Shown: piece after piece, positions 26,601 through 39,863 of the stretch
Position numbering within the stretch: position 1 is the first letter of the stretch
Layout: every line of letters begins with the position of its first letter
From: Struthidea cinerea
Taxonomy: Eukaryota; Chordata; Aves; Passeriformes; Corcoracidae
Reading direction: 5' to 3'
Assembly (NCBI GenBank): GCA_013397865.1
Contig: VZTI01004617.1
Span: 2,398,359 to 2,462,358 of the forward strand
Length of the DNA stretch: 64,000 bases
The notes under the pieces: model-generated
What the model saw: only the letters and a program-made list of their open reading frames with translations
What the model was told of the DNA's origin: nothing
Database searches by the model: none
Position numbers and translations under genes: made by a program

Positions 26601-29600
26601 GCACTGTGAAAGCTGCACTTTCTACTTCCATAGAAAGGGTTGACTTCAAAGATAGGTAAAAGAACATTTGTGTGGGGCAAAGCAGGTGGCACCAGAGCAC
26701 TGGAGTTTGGTCCTGAAGACACAGCACTCCACTCCTCAGTGGAATTCCTCCTCCTTCTGGTGCAGTGAAAAATCCCTTCTCCCTGGCTGAGCATGTATTT
26801 TTCATTGTGATATGAGCAGCACTGAAGACATGAGTAAGAAAGCAAAACAAAAATCTTTCTATTGCCTGGGATGAATCACCCATCTGGGTGTGGAAAACTT
26901 CCTCCAGCCTCAGAAAAAGAGGCAAAACCTCAATTTTTAGTTAAGTTTCATTACTGGGAATTTGGGGGTAATTCCTACACAATTTGATAAATGAAAGTTA
27001 TGAAATTGCATATTTCCTTATAGTGCCTGAACTTGTATAGGTTATAGATATATTTTCCAGTCATATTCCGTACTGGTGTAAAGGAAAAGTGATTCATGAG
27101 CTGTGTCATGCTTTCAGAGATACAACGTACCATGGAACTCAGTGGGTAACTGATTCCAGTCCCCTGCTAGCCTGAGCAGTTCCTTTCCAGGACATGCCGC
27201 TTGAACATTCACAAAAACAAAAATTATGTTCCTTCTAGACACATGAGAAGAGTTGATCCTCCCCTGGAGCAGCAAAGACTTCAAGATATTAAAAAATATA
27301 ACGGCAGAGAGGTGTGAGGGGATCTTAGGTATGGGATCAGTGATGAGATGGGAGGGAAGAACTCTGTCCATAAGAAACATCTGCATCTGTCAGAGCAAAC
27401 TTCCATCCTCAGCACAAGATCCAAATTTGGATACTGCCTTCACTGCATAGACATCAACCAAACTCAAAAATCGCTGCCCTACCATTTCAACATTAGCAGC
27501 AGGGGAAAAAAATCTACAGAAGCCAATTTTCTTTTCCCATTCCAATGCCCTAGGAAGAATCCAGTCAGATGCCAAGAAAACCAAAATGGCACAAAACGAA
27601 TGGGCATAAGTTATCACTAAAATACACCAACATGTTTTGTCAGCTTCACCTGGATAGGCTTAGAGGGCCAGCAAAGCCTCTGCTGAAATCATGTGGGTAT
27701 TTTGCTCTGAAAACACCTTCATAATTGTAAAAAAAAAAGGCTGTCACTATTGCCTAAGGAAATGGGACGCTCTCATTGATACAAGCCAGTCACTCAAGTC
27801 TGCCTTGCAGAGGATCTTTGCACACACAGCCCACTATGCTTGTCCAAAGGCTGACACTGCTCCTTGGTTTCGTAGCTGGAAGTTCAACCCAGCTGAAATT
27901 TCATGAGGTTGAATTCGTGAATCTGTTCATGTGGAAAACGTAAGTCCAAAGTTCCTTTCTTATTAGCACAGTTCCTGATGAACAGGATCTATAAGGGAAT
28001 TAAAGAGTCTGATCACACAAGACATGAAGAGTAATTTTGAAGTTGACTTCTAAAGTCTTCCTTTCAGTGTTTGATGGGGATGGTTGTTGATGTGTTTTGG
28101 GTCTGATTTCTGGTGTCCTTTATGTATTACAGGAGTCATAAATACCAGGATTTTTTTAGCTTCATCACTGCTCATACAAGATGAATTTTGTCATCATGTT
28201 TTTAGTTTGCAAGATGATTATGTTGCGTTCTAGGACATGAATTTTATTTCCCATTTAGTTCCACATCCCTACTTTGAAAGGTCTTTGAACAACTGTTCCT
28301 GAAGTTCTTTTTGTCTATCCCTAATCACCTTTTCCTTTTCCTTGCTATGATTTTTGGATTTTTCCACTCTTTCCTGTGAGCAGTTTGAATTCTGAGGAGG
28401 TGTTAGAGCATTTTATGCTCACGTTATTTTTATATTGGAGTACTTCAGTAGGGCTGTGGTTTTTTGGTTTTTAAATTACAGCCATTTCTATTGTTAATAT
28501 TCAGAGAAGATGGTTTGACCTATAAGTTTGACTTTTGTGATTGTTTCTGGAAACTTGTGAGCCATCTGTTAGGTGCTTTAAAGGAAAGTAGATGTCCATA
28601 AAACTTATGGAGGCATCAATGATGTGTGCAAATCTGTTTCTTTACTTCTGTATCTTAAAGTTCAAATGATTCAATATTCTGTATTTCCTAAAAGAGAAGC
28701 TATACCTGAATTAAAAATTTAACATGTAGCAAATCCAGCAAAAATTGAAGTCCATTATGAAAACAGAAAGTGTTTTGATAAAATCGCTGTGCTGCTGACT
28801 GGAATGTGATTGAGTTACCTTAGCAAAGGTCAGCCTTGGGTACAGCTGGTTTAAAGGGTGGCTCTTCCTTTGCAGGCTCTGGTATCAATAAAAGTCATTC
28901 TCGTGTGTTTTGCCTGATCCTGTTATGCTGAGGAGGACGTTACACCGTAACCACGGTTTACGCAGTAATTACCTTCCTTGGGATAGTCCCCGTGGATGAA
29001 GCACATTGCTCACAAATAAGGGTTTTCACATGCTGAGAGGAAATTGGCAAATACTTTGAATACATAATGGGAGCTATACTGAGGTTTCCATTAACTACTC
29101 CAGTAGAAAAATATTGCAGTGGTCAAGTATTTTACTATTAAAGCGCTGACTAACAAGAAGGAATGTGATCCTGTTAGATACGACATCTACTTATAACTGA
29201 TTAAAAAAATGAGGTGCCTGCTCAAAACCAAGTTTAGGGGATGATATTTGCCAAATATATTGTTTTTAGTTTAATTTACCCATTAAGTCAATGGTAGAAT
29301 ACAGAGTACTTTAATGTTAGTAGAATGCATCCAAACATGGAATTCCTTTAAAAAGTTGCTAAGAAAAAATATTCACTCCCTCAAAAGATGCAGCCTGTCT
29401 GAAATTAATTTTAATATTTGACTAACTTGTTGAGGAAAAATATACAGCATAAAAAAATAAGATCTTATGTAGATAAGCTATCAATTATAAAAGATGAAAA
29501 GAAATTATTGAAAATATCATGAACAGGTTATTGTAAGTAAAACATTTGAGAAAAGTGGTGAAACACTCAAGTTCTCACACCTACTGAGAATAATATTGGC

Positions 29601-31052
29601 ATTTCTAAAAACATGGTAGAAATTAATATTTAATTATGCATGACCTACTCTTTTATCTTGACTCTGCTGCAGTCCTGCTTCTTGGAACTAGAGACATAAC
29701 CTCAGTGGAGGAAGTAAAGTAGACTCTTTCATACTCATTCTCCAGCAAAGCCCAAAGCCTTCACATAAAAACCATCAGCTTTAATAAAATATGTAAAAAT
29801 GAGTATCCTTGTTAACTGTTATCTGGAGAAATTCTTGGAATGGATTCTGACATCCTGGTCTGTGTGTTCCATTATACAAAGGACACAGGGTTTGGCCACA
29901 GCTGGCTGGGAGAGAAATCCTTTGCTGTAGGAGCATTCCCTGCTGGGGCTGCAAAGCTGGACCTCAGCCCAGGAGCTCTGTCCTGACTAATGTGTGCTCT
30001 GCCTCCTGCACCAAGTTGAGCTCTGATGAGGAGAGGAGCTGTTTCTGACCGATAGTTTCCTTACTGCGTTCTCAGTCTCCAATACAATTGGAAAGCTATA
30101 AATAGGGAAGCGAGGCTCAGAACAGTATGTCTCCTATGACCTTTTTCTTTGTCTAGTTGTAAGTATTGAGTCTCTTATCCAGAATTCTCATGCCAAGGTT
30201 AAAATAATTTCTTCTTGAGCTAGTCCACAATGATGAAGTAGAATTTTTCAGGAGATGGATTGCTCTGAGAGCGGAAGATTATTACGTGCAATTCACTCAA
30301 ACTGAGCAATAAGCATTCCTAAATTGAGCTTTCTCAGTGCTGGGTGGTCATTCTTCTAGTTCTCTGGTGAAAAGAGGGGATTGGAACCAAGTTCCCTGCT
30401 TGGATCTGATCATCATACCAATCCCTGCCATCTGAGCTCCTAATTATGATTCACTAAAACTTGGCATGAAGCCCAGATCTGCTAAGGAACCAAAATTGAG
30501 TGTCCCTGCTGGAATCAATTCACACGTCAGACCATGTAGCACTCGTGGATCCCAGGGTGCCACCCCGCTGGGTTGTGTGACAGCAGCGCTTTAATCCCAT
30601 CATCACCATCCCTGGCCCTGCTGGGTGCTGCAGGCAAAGCCTGCACCAACAGCCTCTGCTGGGACGTGTGTGTGGTGCCCTGCTTGGGTGCACTGCCACG
30701 GCCACCCTCCTGCCCCACAACCCCACATCCCCGGTGCAGCTCAGGGCTAGAAGAGGATCCAGCTGTTTGTGGCTGAATTATGGGATCAGGGTGCGGGAAA
30801 GAAGCCGGGATATTGACCTGAAAGTGTGCATGATGTCAGCAAGGAAGCATGAGACGAAACCCCGAAGGTGAACTTGATATTCAGTATGTGAAAATTGATG
30901 TCTAAAAGTATTGTAACAGGACTACTTTCTGCTGTTTGTATTAGTGATGGAGATGCTTTTTCTAAATATTTCACTTCAGCAGCTTTCTGGAAAAATGGGA
31001 GTGAATGCTAAATTGTGTTATCTGGCAAGAATATTGATGTTTAGTCAACTTT
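20621..31052. other. non-coding; no gene recognised
   Basis: AT-rich tract with an (AT)n run at 24801-24819 and several short A or T runs. Open frames reach 130 codons (minus 22999-22607) but their translations are hydrophobic or low-information and match nothing I know. A CG cluster with a small inverted repeat lies at 28939-28962. A GC-rich patch lies at about 30515-30775 where short frames overlap on both strands. The patch contains no convincing splice sites or repeat family. Confidence 0.55.
24801..24819. repeat. (AT)n microsatellite
   Basis: Nineteen bases of alternating A and T. Short, and possibly polymorphic. Confidence 0.9.
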
Positions 31053-31054
31053 GA

Positions 31055-31335
31055 GTCATAGAATTATGGGATATCCTGAGTTGGAAGTTGGGACCCACAA
31101 AGTTCGAGTCCAACTCCTGGCCCTGCACAGGGCAGCCCCAACAATCCCACTATTGTCCAAGTGCCCTCAGTCCCTTCTCGCACAGCTTCTGCTCCAGAGC
31201 CTTCACCATCCTCATATCCCTCCTTTGGACACTCTCTAATAGCTTTATATCTTTCTTTTTTGTGGTTCCCAAAGCTGCACACAGGGCTTGAGGTGAGGCT
31301 GCACCAGAGCAGAGCAGGGCAATCACCTCAATCAC
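31055..31335 (-). mobile_element. CR1 LINE fragment with ORF2 C-terminus, internally deleted
   Basis: The left edge reads TCATAGAATTATGGGATATC then 'CTGAGTTGGAAG', then 'GTCCAACTCCTGGCCCTGCA' and CAGGGCAGCCCC, the reverse complement of a typical avian CR1 3' end. To its right, minus-strand translation of about 31290-31155 gives KKDIKLLESVQRR, then MVKALEQKL and GLRALG, which match the conserved C-terminal part of the CR1 reverse-transcriptase ORF (KKDIKLLESVQRR.TKMVKGLE). In an intact CR1 a few hundred bases of ORF end and 3' UTR separate these two parts; here they are almost adjacent at about 31150. The copy is 5'-truncated, carries a deletion and is inactive. It is the best preserved CR1 in the window. 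Confidence 0.9.
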
Positions 31336-34300
31336 CAGTAAAATGAAGCAACATGGTATTTTTGGAGAATCTTTTGGTTTGTAGCTAATTGTAAACAGCA
31401 AGGTTGGATGGTTTTCAAAATATTCCTCAGTCAGACACCTAGCAGCTCACAGAGCTAAAGAGTCATTGTCCTCAGTAGTTATTAAATTCTTGGTTACAGT
31501 GTTTTAAAAATTCCTTCCTTCATGGGTGTGATGATGTTCACTTAAGTTCTCTGGAACTTATTTTGGGGACTGCAGCATTAATGTGAACCTTCCAACCTGT
31601 GTCAAACTATCAGTTTCTCCAGTTAAACAGCATACTTTATAATTTCTGACTGCATTATTAACATGTATTTGGAGAGGGAAGGACACAAAGCTCACTGTAA
31701 TGTCCTTTATGAGAGAGAAATATCAGAGTTCCTTTTGGCCTAGTGTCAACAGAAGGAGATGACTCCATCTGAAGGAGTGGCTGGCCACTGATCTAAATAT
31801 TAACCTACAAGACTTGGCAGCACAATGACACTGTTCAGCTGACTGATGCAGGACTGATATCTTGCACTGAACACATAGAGAATCATTGTGTATTTGAGGT
31901 AACTTATGGCTTTCTTCATCGTTTAACTTCATAAACCTTTAAAATAATGAAATAATTTTACTTGCCAGAAAATGTCTTGATGGGCAAAGGTTGCTAAGAT
32001 TTCTAAATGCCTGCCTTCTTTTATGGTTGTAGATTAGTTCTGGAAGACTCTTCAAAGACTGGGCTCCTCAGATTTACAAATTTATAGAATAATTTAATAA
32101 CTTAAGAATAACTTAATTAAGTAATCATGCAGTAAGTATCCAAAAGCTGATGAAAAATTGGGTTAGAGATATTTTCTTTTCTTACCACAGCCAGTTCTGC
32201 CCTTTATATGAAATGCAGGTGACCTCTATGCAGCTGCAGTGGAATTTGACCTTCAAGCAGTGTTTTCCCAGAAATGATCAGGCACCTTCTTTTGTTTTTA
32301 ATACAGTCATATAAAATTATCCCCTTAATTAAAAGGAAAACTGTAAGCACTCAGCCTTCTGCCTAAATTTCAGAACCCTCTTGTTCCTTGCTTTGTTGAA
32401 TGAAGATACTGTGTTCCCTTTCATACTGCAATATCCTCTATGTTTAGTAACCCTTCCTGTTCCTTCAGACTGGAGTTATTCAGCACAGTCAGAATTAGGG
32501 GTCACTCACCAGTAAACATGGATTTTATAAATTCATTACATTTCCTTCCTCAGATATGATTACATACTTCTGTCTTAATAAAAAATTCGATCTGTAGAAA
32601 GATTTCAATTGTAATTTGTAACTGTACAAAAAGCAACATTTAACATCACTGTAAAAGTCCCTGGATGCAAAAAATCAGGAACAAATAGTCTTGGGAAATG
32701 TTGGTGATGCCTACAAAAAGATCCCCAAACTGCACAGTACTTCTTTTATCAATAATTACCAGCCTTTTTGTAGAAAGTTCATTTAACCAGACCTTTCTCT
32801 CTCTTGCCCTGTGAGATTAAAATGTGGTAAATGGACAGAAGTTAAAAGATTATCTAGCAGGAGAAGACTAAGTTTTTGAAGCATAGCCAATAATAAATAG
32901 AAGGTGGATTGTATTGACACTATTAACAAAGGCATTTTGGGCACTGGCTCCTAGATACAATTTAATATTTCAGTTTCAGCATGAGAAACTGAAGGAGTTT
33001 CCTGCATTTTTAAGTGCAGGTTTTGTTATTAATTTTCAGAGCTATCCACCTCTTTTACAAATTGCTGTCCTCCTCCTACACAATTTAGTTGTTTCACAAT
33101 TGTATTGCACAGCAGACAAACTTCCTGTAAGTTTACAAATAATGCAGGTCTTTGGTGCTTTTGGAAAGCAGCCTTGAAGTCTGAACTTTTAGCCCCGCTG
33201 ATGATTTCATTTTTTGTGGATGAAAATTGTTTGTGGACTTTTCCCTAATTTGTCAATGAGATGATCAAGTAAATGGTGTTAAAGACCCAGCAACCCTAGA
33301 AATAGTTTATTTCACACATTTAATTGCAGTTCTTGAAACCTATTTGTTGGCAAAGTCTGCGTTTGGGGCTTTGAATAGGTGAAGATTAAAGTAATGCAGA
33401 ATGATTATTGCACTCTCATGCTTCCTTTTTTCCTTTGGAGCACTTTTTGTATTAGAAACGTCAACACTTGAAATCCGACGTGACTGTGCCTCCCTTTCTG
33501 AGCAGGTGCCAGGTGGAGAAGAGCCTGTCCCAGTGGGAGCCTCCTCTCCCCAGCTCTCCTGGGGCCAGTGCTCCCGAGGAAGGGCAGAGCCAGCGCCTGA
33601 CCCAGCCGCCTAAAATTAGATCCTGATGTCAACCCCGGAGTTAAGCCCTAACTACTCAACTTTCATAAAACTGCTTTTGTCATTGCTTGATGCCTGCTGG
33701 TCCACTGAGCAAGCAGGTATCAGGGCTAATCCTAAAAATGCACGGTTATTTTTACAGTGACCTTTCGAAACAACCTGGAAGTGGTGTCATTGGGATCAAA
33801 TCAGAGCTGTTGGTAGTTTATTAGGCTCATGTCCCTCTGCATTTGCCTCCAAAACATTTCATTATGTATTCCAAGTACTCGGTTAATGCACTTAATTTAA
33901 CCCAAGACAACCTTCTTTTCATTTGAAATAAAATCATCATATGTTTTGGCTTTGAAAAAAAAAAAAAGGAAATGTTTAGCTTTTTAGCTATTTCGATTTT
34001 TTAAGGGTTGAAATGACAAGGTCTGTCTTCATCAGAATGGAAAAATCAGTGTTTAGCTGTCACTTAAACTTTACCCTTTAAACATCTCAGCATTACTTTT
34101 TCTGATGCTGTAGTTATTTTCAAATTACTTTTGTGGGAGTAGAAATGCATGTAAGAAAAACATGTATTATTTACAGAAATAATTTAAAACTAGTAGTATT
34201 CTGAAAAAAAAACCCAAACAAGCTACCCTGTACTTGAAAGCAGTTTGATAATTAAACAGAACAATTTAAAAACTAAAAAAAAAAGTACAAAGCAATTTGG

Positions 34301-37300
34301 AAAGGAAGTAATTTGTATAACTAGCAAATATTTAAATAGAACAGGACTATTTCCTGCAGCGTAGGATCCTTTGCAGAGTGTTTCAAACAGTTGAACTCAC
34401 AACAGGAAGTAATTTGCTGTTGAAAATAAGATCACATGAAACTCACTGCCTATAGTGATAAAAGGGAAGTACTTCACTTGGTGGAACCTCTGGTTAATGT
34501 GAGGCATCAGAGCAGGTTGGTGGCACTGCGTGTTTTAAATTAGGTTGGGATGTCTGAAACAGGAGCACAGAAGATATGACAATCCCATGGAACAAGCATT
34601 AAATGAACAAAGGTCCCACTGGGCATCAGGTTACATGAAATGGCTGTTTGAAAACATCAAAATCTTTATCGTAGGTGCTGGGAGTGTGAAACCAATCAAA
34701 CAAGGATGTTATAGATCTCTGTCACACACAGGGAAATAATTGATGACAGTGAATAAAATTCTTTCCAAGTTCCTGAGCAGGCCAAGGTGTAGGTGTGGAC
34801 CTGTAAGTAGAAAAAATAAACAACTTGAAAACCCATTTGCATATTTCCTCTAAAGTGGCCACTGTCAGGATGGTGTTTGAGGATACCTGATCATGCACTT
34901 GGAGACAGGAAACCAGGATACTCCTAATTTTGATGTACTCCCCTTTTAGGTGGCAATGGGGCATTCTTTTTCAGAGTTTGAGGAAAAAAGTCAATTCTTA
35001 GTACTAAACAATGCAGAAGGATTAAAATTTTTTGGACCTGATGCACCAAGTCACTCCTGTATCAGCTGCTCCTTCTGTCCAGTCTACAAATTGCTTTGAT
35101 AAAACAGTGTATTTTTATAAACCTCTATATATTTGATATTGTGCCTGTTTCATGTTTTTTTTTTTACTATGTTGTCACTCTTGAAGGACCTCTGAGACTT
35201 TCAAGACTGAAGCTGCTGCTTAACCCACCATCCTTACATTCCTAGAGAGTTTAAGGCAGGGCTACTCCTTTTCCAAAGCAACTTTTTTTCTTAGGGCCTA
35301 ATGCCAAAATCAGTAGGAATTGTTGGGTTGGCTTTGGTAGTGCATGTCTGAGACACATTTGATCTGCTGGTCCATCTTTGTAAGGAATCATTCTTAGGAA
35401 ATACTTACCCTTGTTTATTCATTCTCTTGTACTGCCAGGAATCTTTGACTGGGCGATGATGTGCTTGAGCATCCAACAGCAGATACAAGAATGTGGTCAT
35501 CTGCTCCAATCTGCACCTAATTCCTCAGTGTGATAGTGTGGTGTGTTCCTGACACATCTGTCTGTGATAATGAACCCTTTTGAATTCAGCAAAAGAAATT
35601 TAGCTCTATGCTTCAGTGTTAAATTATTATTATAATCTGAATTTTAATTAAATCTTTGCTATATAAACATGACATTTTAATGCTCTCGGTAATAAAGTAG
35701 TATTTTATTTTAAGTAAGTCACTAGAAAGATGTTATAATAGTTGAGATCAAATATATTTGCGCTCATTCTAGGGGGAGAAATGCTATAAGGCAGTGGTAT
35801 GATTTATCATTTTTTTTTGAACTATGTCCAAGTATGCCCATACATATGTAAAATAATTGCATTCCTACGTTAGTCACAAGTGCTTTTGTGGTGGAAGTGG
35901 TGTTGCTTCGAGTCATGTGGTTCGTTTTGCCAGGAGGGATACAGTGTCTTCCTTCCTCCCACTGAGATCAGCTGGGCTCTGGCAGTGAAGTCACTTGGAG
36001 TTACTTGACCCTTAATTAGTTGCTCCCTGAATTTGTCCAGGGTCTTAAGCCTGGACGGAGTTTCCCCTGCTTCCCTGGGACACTGTAAATGTGCTGTACA
36101 ACCAGTGCAGTGCAGGATTGCTCTGCTGGGAGCAGAAGATGAGGAGTCTGCAGGGGAAGTGGACTCCAGCCCAGGCATGAATAGTTTGTGCAGTTTAAGA
36201 AATTTTTCTCTTTTTGTTGCTTTGCCCAGAATCCCAAAACAACAGGCTTGGATTCTGCTACTGAAATCAGCTCAAAATACACATGATGTAATGGTTGAAT
36301 TCCCAAAGTCCTGCACACTTGGGACTCTCGTTAAAGTGGAGATTACCAGTAGAGTGAAACTAGTTGAAGTTTTGCTTCCCACACCACTTGTTAATTTTGC
36401 AGTTTCTATTCAAAATCATCATTGTCCAAATACTTTCCTTTAATCACAACATGCCATGCTGACACAGTTATTTACTTAGTAATCATGCCATACCTCAACA
36501 TTTATGCATATTCATGGCACCACAGAAAAAATTATGGTATAAAAGTTGCTTCAGACCAATGCAATCACATACACCGATAATTTAAATGGGTATTGCACAA
36601 TTATTTATTCAGCCTTTAAAAGGGGAAAAATCAGTTACCAAAGCAACTGCTATATTGTGTGTAACGAATGCTATTTTTAAGATAAAGGACATTGGTAAGG
36701 CACACATATCAGTATCTCTTAGAAACATGTACACACTTTGCAAAGGGGAAAAACACCAGTACTATTATAATCACTGAATTTGTAAAAAGAAGTTAGGACC
36801 TGTTTGCTAAGTATTTCCTTATAACTGAGTTTTATCACCATTCTTACAGCATTGTAAAGTCTTCCGACAAGACTTTTATGTAATATTCAGGAAAAAAACC
36901 CTAAAGAGAAATAATAATATGCAACAGCAAGGGAAATATGTTTGTGTTCAGGGTAGGTCTGGTAGATCAAAGAGCATTTGCAATCCAAAGTGTGCAGCCA
37001 AACACACAACATTTATACCATTGCAGAAGACTCTACATAAATGCAGGCTATGGAGAATAATTTTCTTCCTTTCTTTTCTGTTCATCCAGAAGAATATTGC
37101 CTTATCCTTGCTCTGAGAATTGGGAACATAATGTGCTCTGTATTCCTTGTCACAGAGCAAATGCTTGAGGCTGAAGATGTTTGCATATCACTGTTATGGG
37201 CTGAACAACCATGATTCTGTGTCAGAGTGGAAAATAATAGCACGTGACGTAAGCTTCAGTAAATCATTTTTGTCCTAAGTGCACTCATAACCAACTTAGA

Positions 37301-38823
37301 GACTTTTAAAATGCCTGGTTTTACTTTTTGTTCTGGCAGACCAAAGGGCACAGAAGAATATTGAAGAAGAGCTGGGCTTTATTAATCATATTTAAAATTT
37401 TTCTGTTAACATCCTGTTCATGAATAGACTGACATTTCCTTGCACTTCAGAATTGTTTACAAAATAAGTTTCAAAAAAAATCCTGGTCCCTGGCTCACTA
37501 TAGCCGCTACACTGTGAATGCCTAATGCAGATCAAAGTCCTTCAGGTGGGATAAGTGAAGTGATGCTGTGCTGAATATCATGGCTTGTTTCAAATGCTTT
37601 TTGTGAACCTGTAGGGTTATGAATATGAATACATCTTTCTGTTGGTGTTACACAAAAATCTGTATTCAGAAACCCTGGGAAAGTTGGCTTGAAGAACGCC
37701 TGCAACTTGATCCCCGCAAAACCTTCTGTCTTTGAACAGCCAAGATACAGCAATAGTGAAACTGAAGTGAGTGGAGGTACTCTGATGGTCTACATTAAAG
37801 TTATGATGTTCTGGAACAAGTATTTTTCTTATGGGGGAAAAAATTTATTTATGAACAATTTGCCCAAAGTCTGTCCTTCTTCCTAATTGCAGAAGGTGCT
37901 GATGCACCTCTTTGAAAGATCAGACCATTCAGACACTGGTTTACTCAAATAGATCCTGCTGTGTTACTGTAGCTGAAGAGCAGGGCCAAAAATGAGCAGC
38001 CAAGAAATGCTGAACTGCTGCAAAGTAGGGATCCACATCTCCCAAAGGAAGTTTTCTGGATTTTATTGCAAAGGAGCTGTTGCTCAGCTCTGGGTGAGAT
38101 TTTCAGAGCTGTGTAAATAAGACAACTTGCAATGAAAGAAGTGCACCTGGGTTTTCCTACAACTCATGGTGATCCAGTCTGTTCAGTTAGAGGTGATTTA
38201 TATGATATTATTAATCTATCCAGTAAATTCTTCAGTCATTTCTGTTGCTGGCTGAATAAGGCTTCAAATCATCTGCTGTCCAATTTGACGAATAACGGCA
38301 ATGTCTGAGCCCATGCCTAATCCAGTATTAGTCATTTCTCTGCTCAGGTGTGGTACCAGTTTCTCAGTTCAGGGAGAGTCGTCTATGGAGAGGTATTTTG
38401 GGAGAAGCATGAGCCGAGGATCAGTGCATGCATCCTTTTTGTGGCTCAGCTCTGCAGAATACTGCAGGAGAACTGTTGTCTCTGATATCAGGATTGGAGT
38501 GCACAGCAGGCAAGTCATCCAAGTCCATGCAGAACTCTCTGTTTTCTCTATAAATTGGATAAATCCCGTTGGTCTCTGATAGAAAGTGAGTTGAAATATT
38601 TGAAGATACTTCATTGCATTTAATATGCCTTCGCAGTAGTGCAAATGGATAATCTGGATTAGGAAGCCAGGCGTGTGACACCAGAGAGAGGAAGATGGGA
38701 GAAACAGTGTTAGAAAAGATGCATCTGTTTTAATTTGTCTTTATTCCCTAACTGTGGATACGAAGGGCTTTTCCTGGCTCCCTCTGCTGGCTACGAAGCT
38801 GGTTCAGCTTTTTTTTTTTTTTT
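31336..38823. other. non-coding; one open minus-strand segment flagged
   Basis: AT-rich sequence with a GC-richer pocket at 33475-33615 and an A13 run at 33955-33967. Overlapping frames at 35870-36443 on both strands lack splice context. Near the right end, minus 38653-38421 is open behind an acceptor-like site. No interspersed repeats were recognised. Confidence 0.55.
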
Positions 38824-38876
38824 NNNNNNNNNNNNNNNNNNNNNNNNNNNNNNNNNNNNNNNNNNNNNNNNNTTTT
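38806..38876. other. assembly gap inside a T-run
   Basis: Forty-nine N (38824-38872) are preceded by a T-run and followed by four more T and a C-run. The placement suggests that the assembler failed in a homopolymer tract, so the true length and content of the insert are unknown. Any open frame drawn across it is artificial. Confidence 0.97.
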
Positions 38877-39631
38877 CCCCCCATGATGGTATTATTTTTG
38901 CTGATTAAAATAGCTATGGCAGCTTTGTGTCTATCTCAGCCTCCCTTCCTCCCCCCCATCCTGTTCTACACATTCTTCTCTGCTTAAACACACAATTGTT
39001 TTTATGACTAATTCCTCTTTTCCCTTATAAGATTACTGTGTGATTCACGTTTAAAAATGAATCCATCCTTTTAAAAAGCATAAAATACTCCAAGTACATA
39101 AACAAAGGTAAAAAAAGGAGAAAAACTTGTGAAAGTCATAGAATATTAAGCAGTAATTTCCCGTATGACCTAACTTTTTGTTAATGCTGGATTTAAATAA
39201 TGAAAGAAAATAATAACAGCAACATAGCAGCAGCTGCCCCAAACAAGAAATGTTTGTATTATGTTTTATGTAGTGCCTCTTTTCAAGTCACCTGAGATCT
39301 GAAATGCTGTGCTGGCTCTGTAGTACTTAAGCAATAGTAGTACTTTGGCCTGACATTGAATTTCCATCTCTAGAAAATTTAAGTATAAACTGATTAAATC
39401 TGACAATTCTCCTGTAGAGCAGGTAGTAACTACCATCCCAGATGGATCCCAGAGCATCCCCAATCCACAGAAGGGGACACTAATCTGTTAAGGTTTAGCA
39501 AAATATCAAGTCAAAGCAAAACCCAACCCTTGCTCAGGCATTCGTTTTTCACGGCGAATTCCACTATCCAGGTGTAGTTTTCTGCTTCATCAGTGACTGA
39601 TCACAGTTATTTTTGTCTGACTTGTCTTTAG
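38877..39631. other. non-coding
   Basis: AT-rich sequence with a C-run just after the gap. A block around 39410-39480 faintly recalls the A-rich 'accatcccagatggatcc...cacagaaggggacac' wording of a SINE-like core, but not clearly enough to call. Confidence 0.5.
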
Positions 39632-39863
39632 CACACCCAGAGTCATGGGGTGTGTGCTTGGGTTTCGAGTTTGCTCTGACAAAGCCACAGCCCCGTTCCA
39701 AGGCTCTGCTGAAGGGGCACCAACAGGGACTGACCTTTCATGGGAAAACCTCAAGCACTGTGGCCACTGCAGCAAGAACTGCGGTAGCCAAGCAGCTGCA
39801 CGCCCCAACTGCCTCTGCTCCGACCTGGAGTGGGGCTCCAGGAAAAAGTATCTTCCAGTTAAT
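39632..39863 (+). other. candidate internal exon of unknown gene
   Basis: A 232-nt segment clearly richer in GC than its flanks. It is preceded by a good acceptor (pyrimidine-rich GTCTGACTTGTCTTTAG ending at 39631) and followed by a donor-like AAT|GTAAGC. Two plus-strand frames are open throughout. One gives a cysteine-rich stretch with HCGHCSKNCGS and NCLCSD, reminiscent of a small metal-binding or disulphide-rich fold. The other is Ala/Thr/Ser-rich and stops exactly at the donor. The opposite strand is also open for 170 codons (40102-39590), which weakens any coding argument. I do not recognise the product. There is no neighbouring exon that I can join to it. Confidence 0.15.

Noticed and set aside
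31101..31112. GTTCGAGTCC resembling a tRNA T-arm
   Set aside because: It sits inside the 3' end of the CR1 element, where this wording is normal, and no cloverleaf can be drawn around it.
38754..38987. Open frame spanning the N gap
   Set aside because: It is open only because the unknown bases are not counted as stops.
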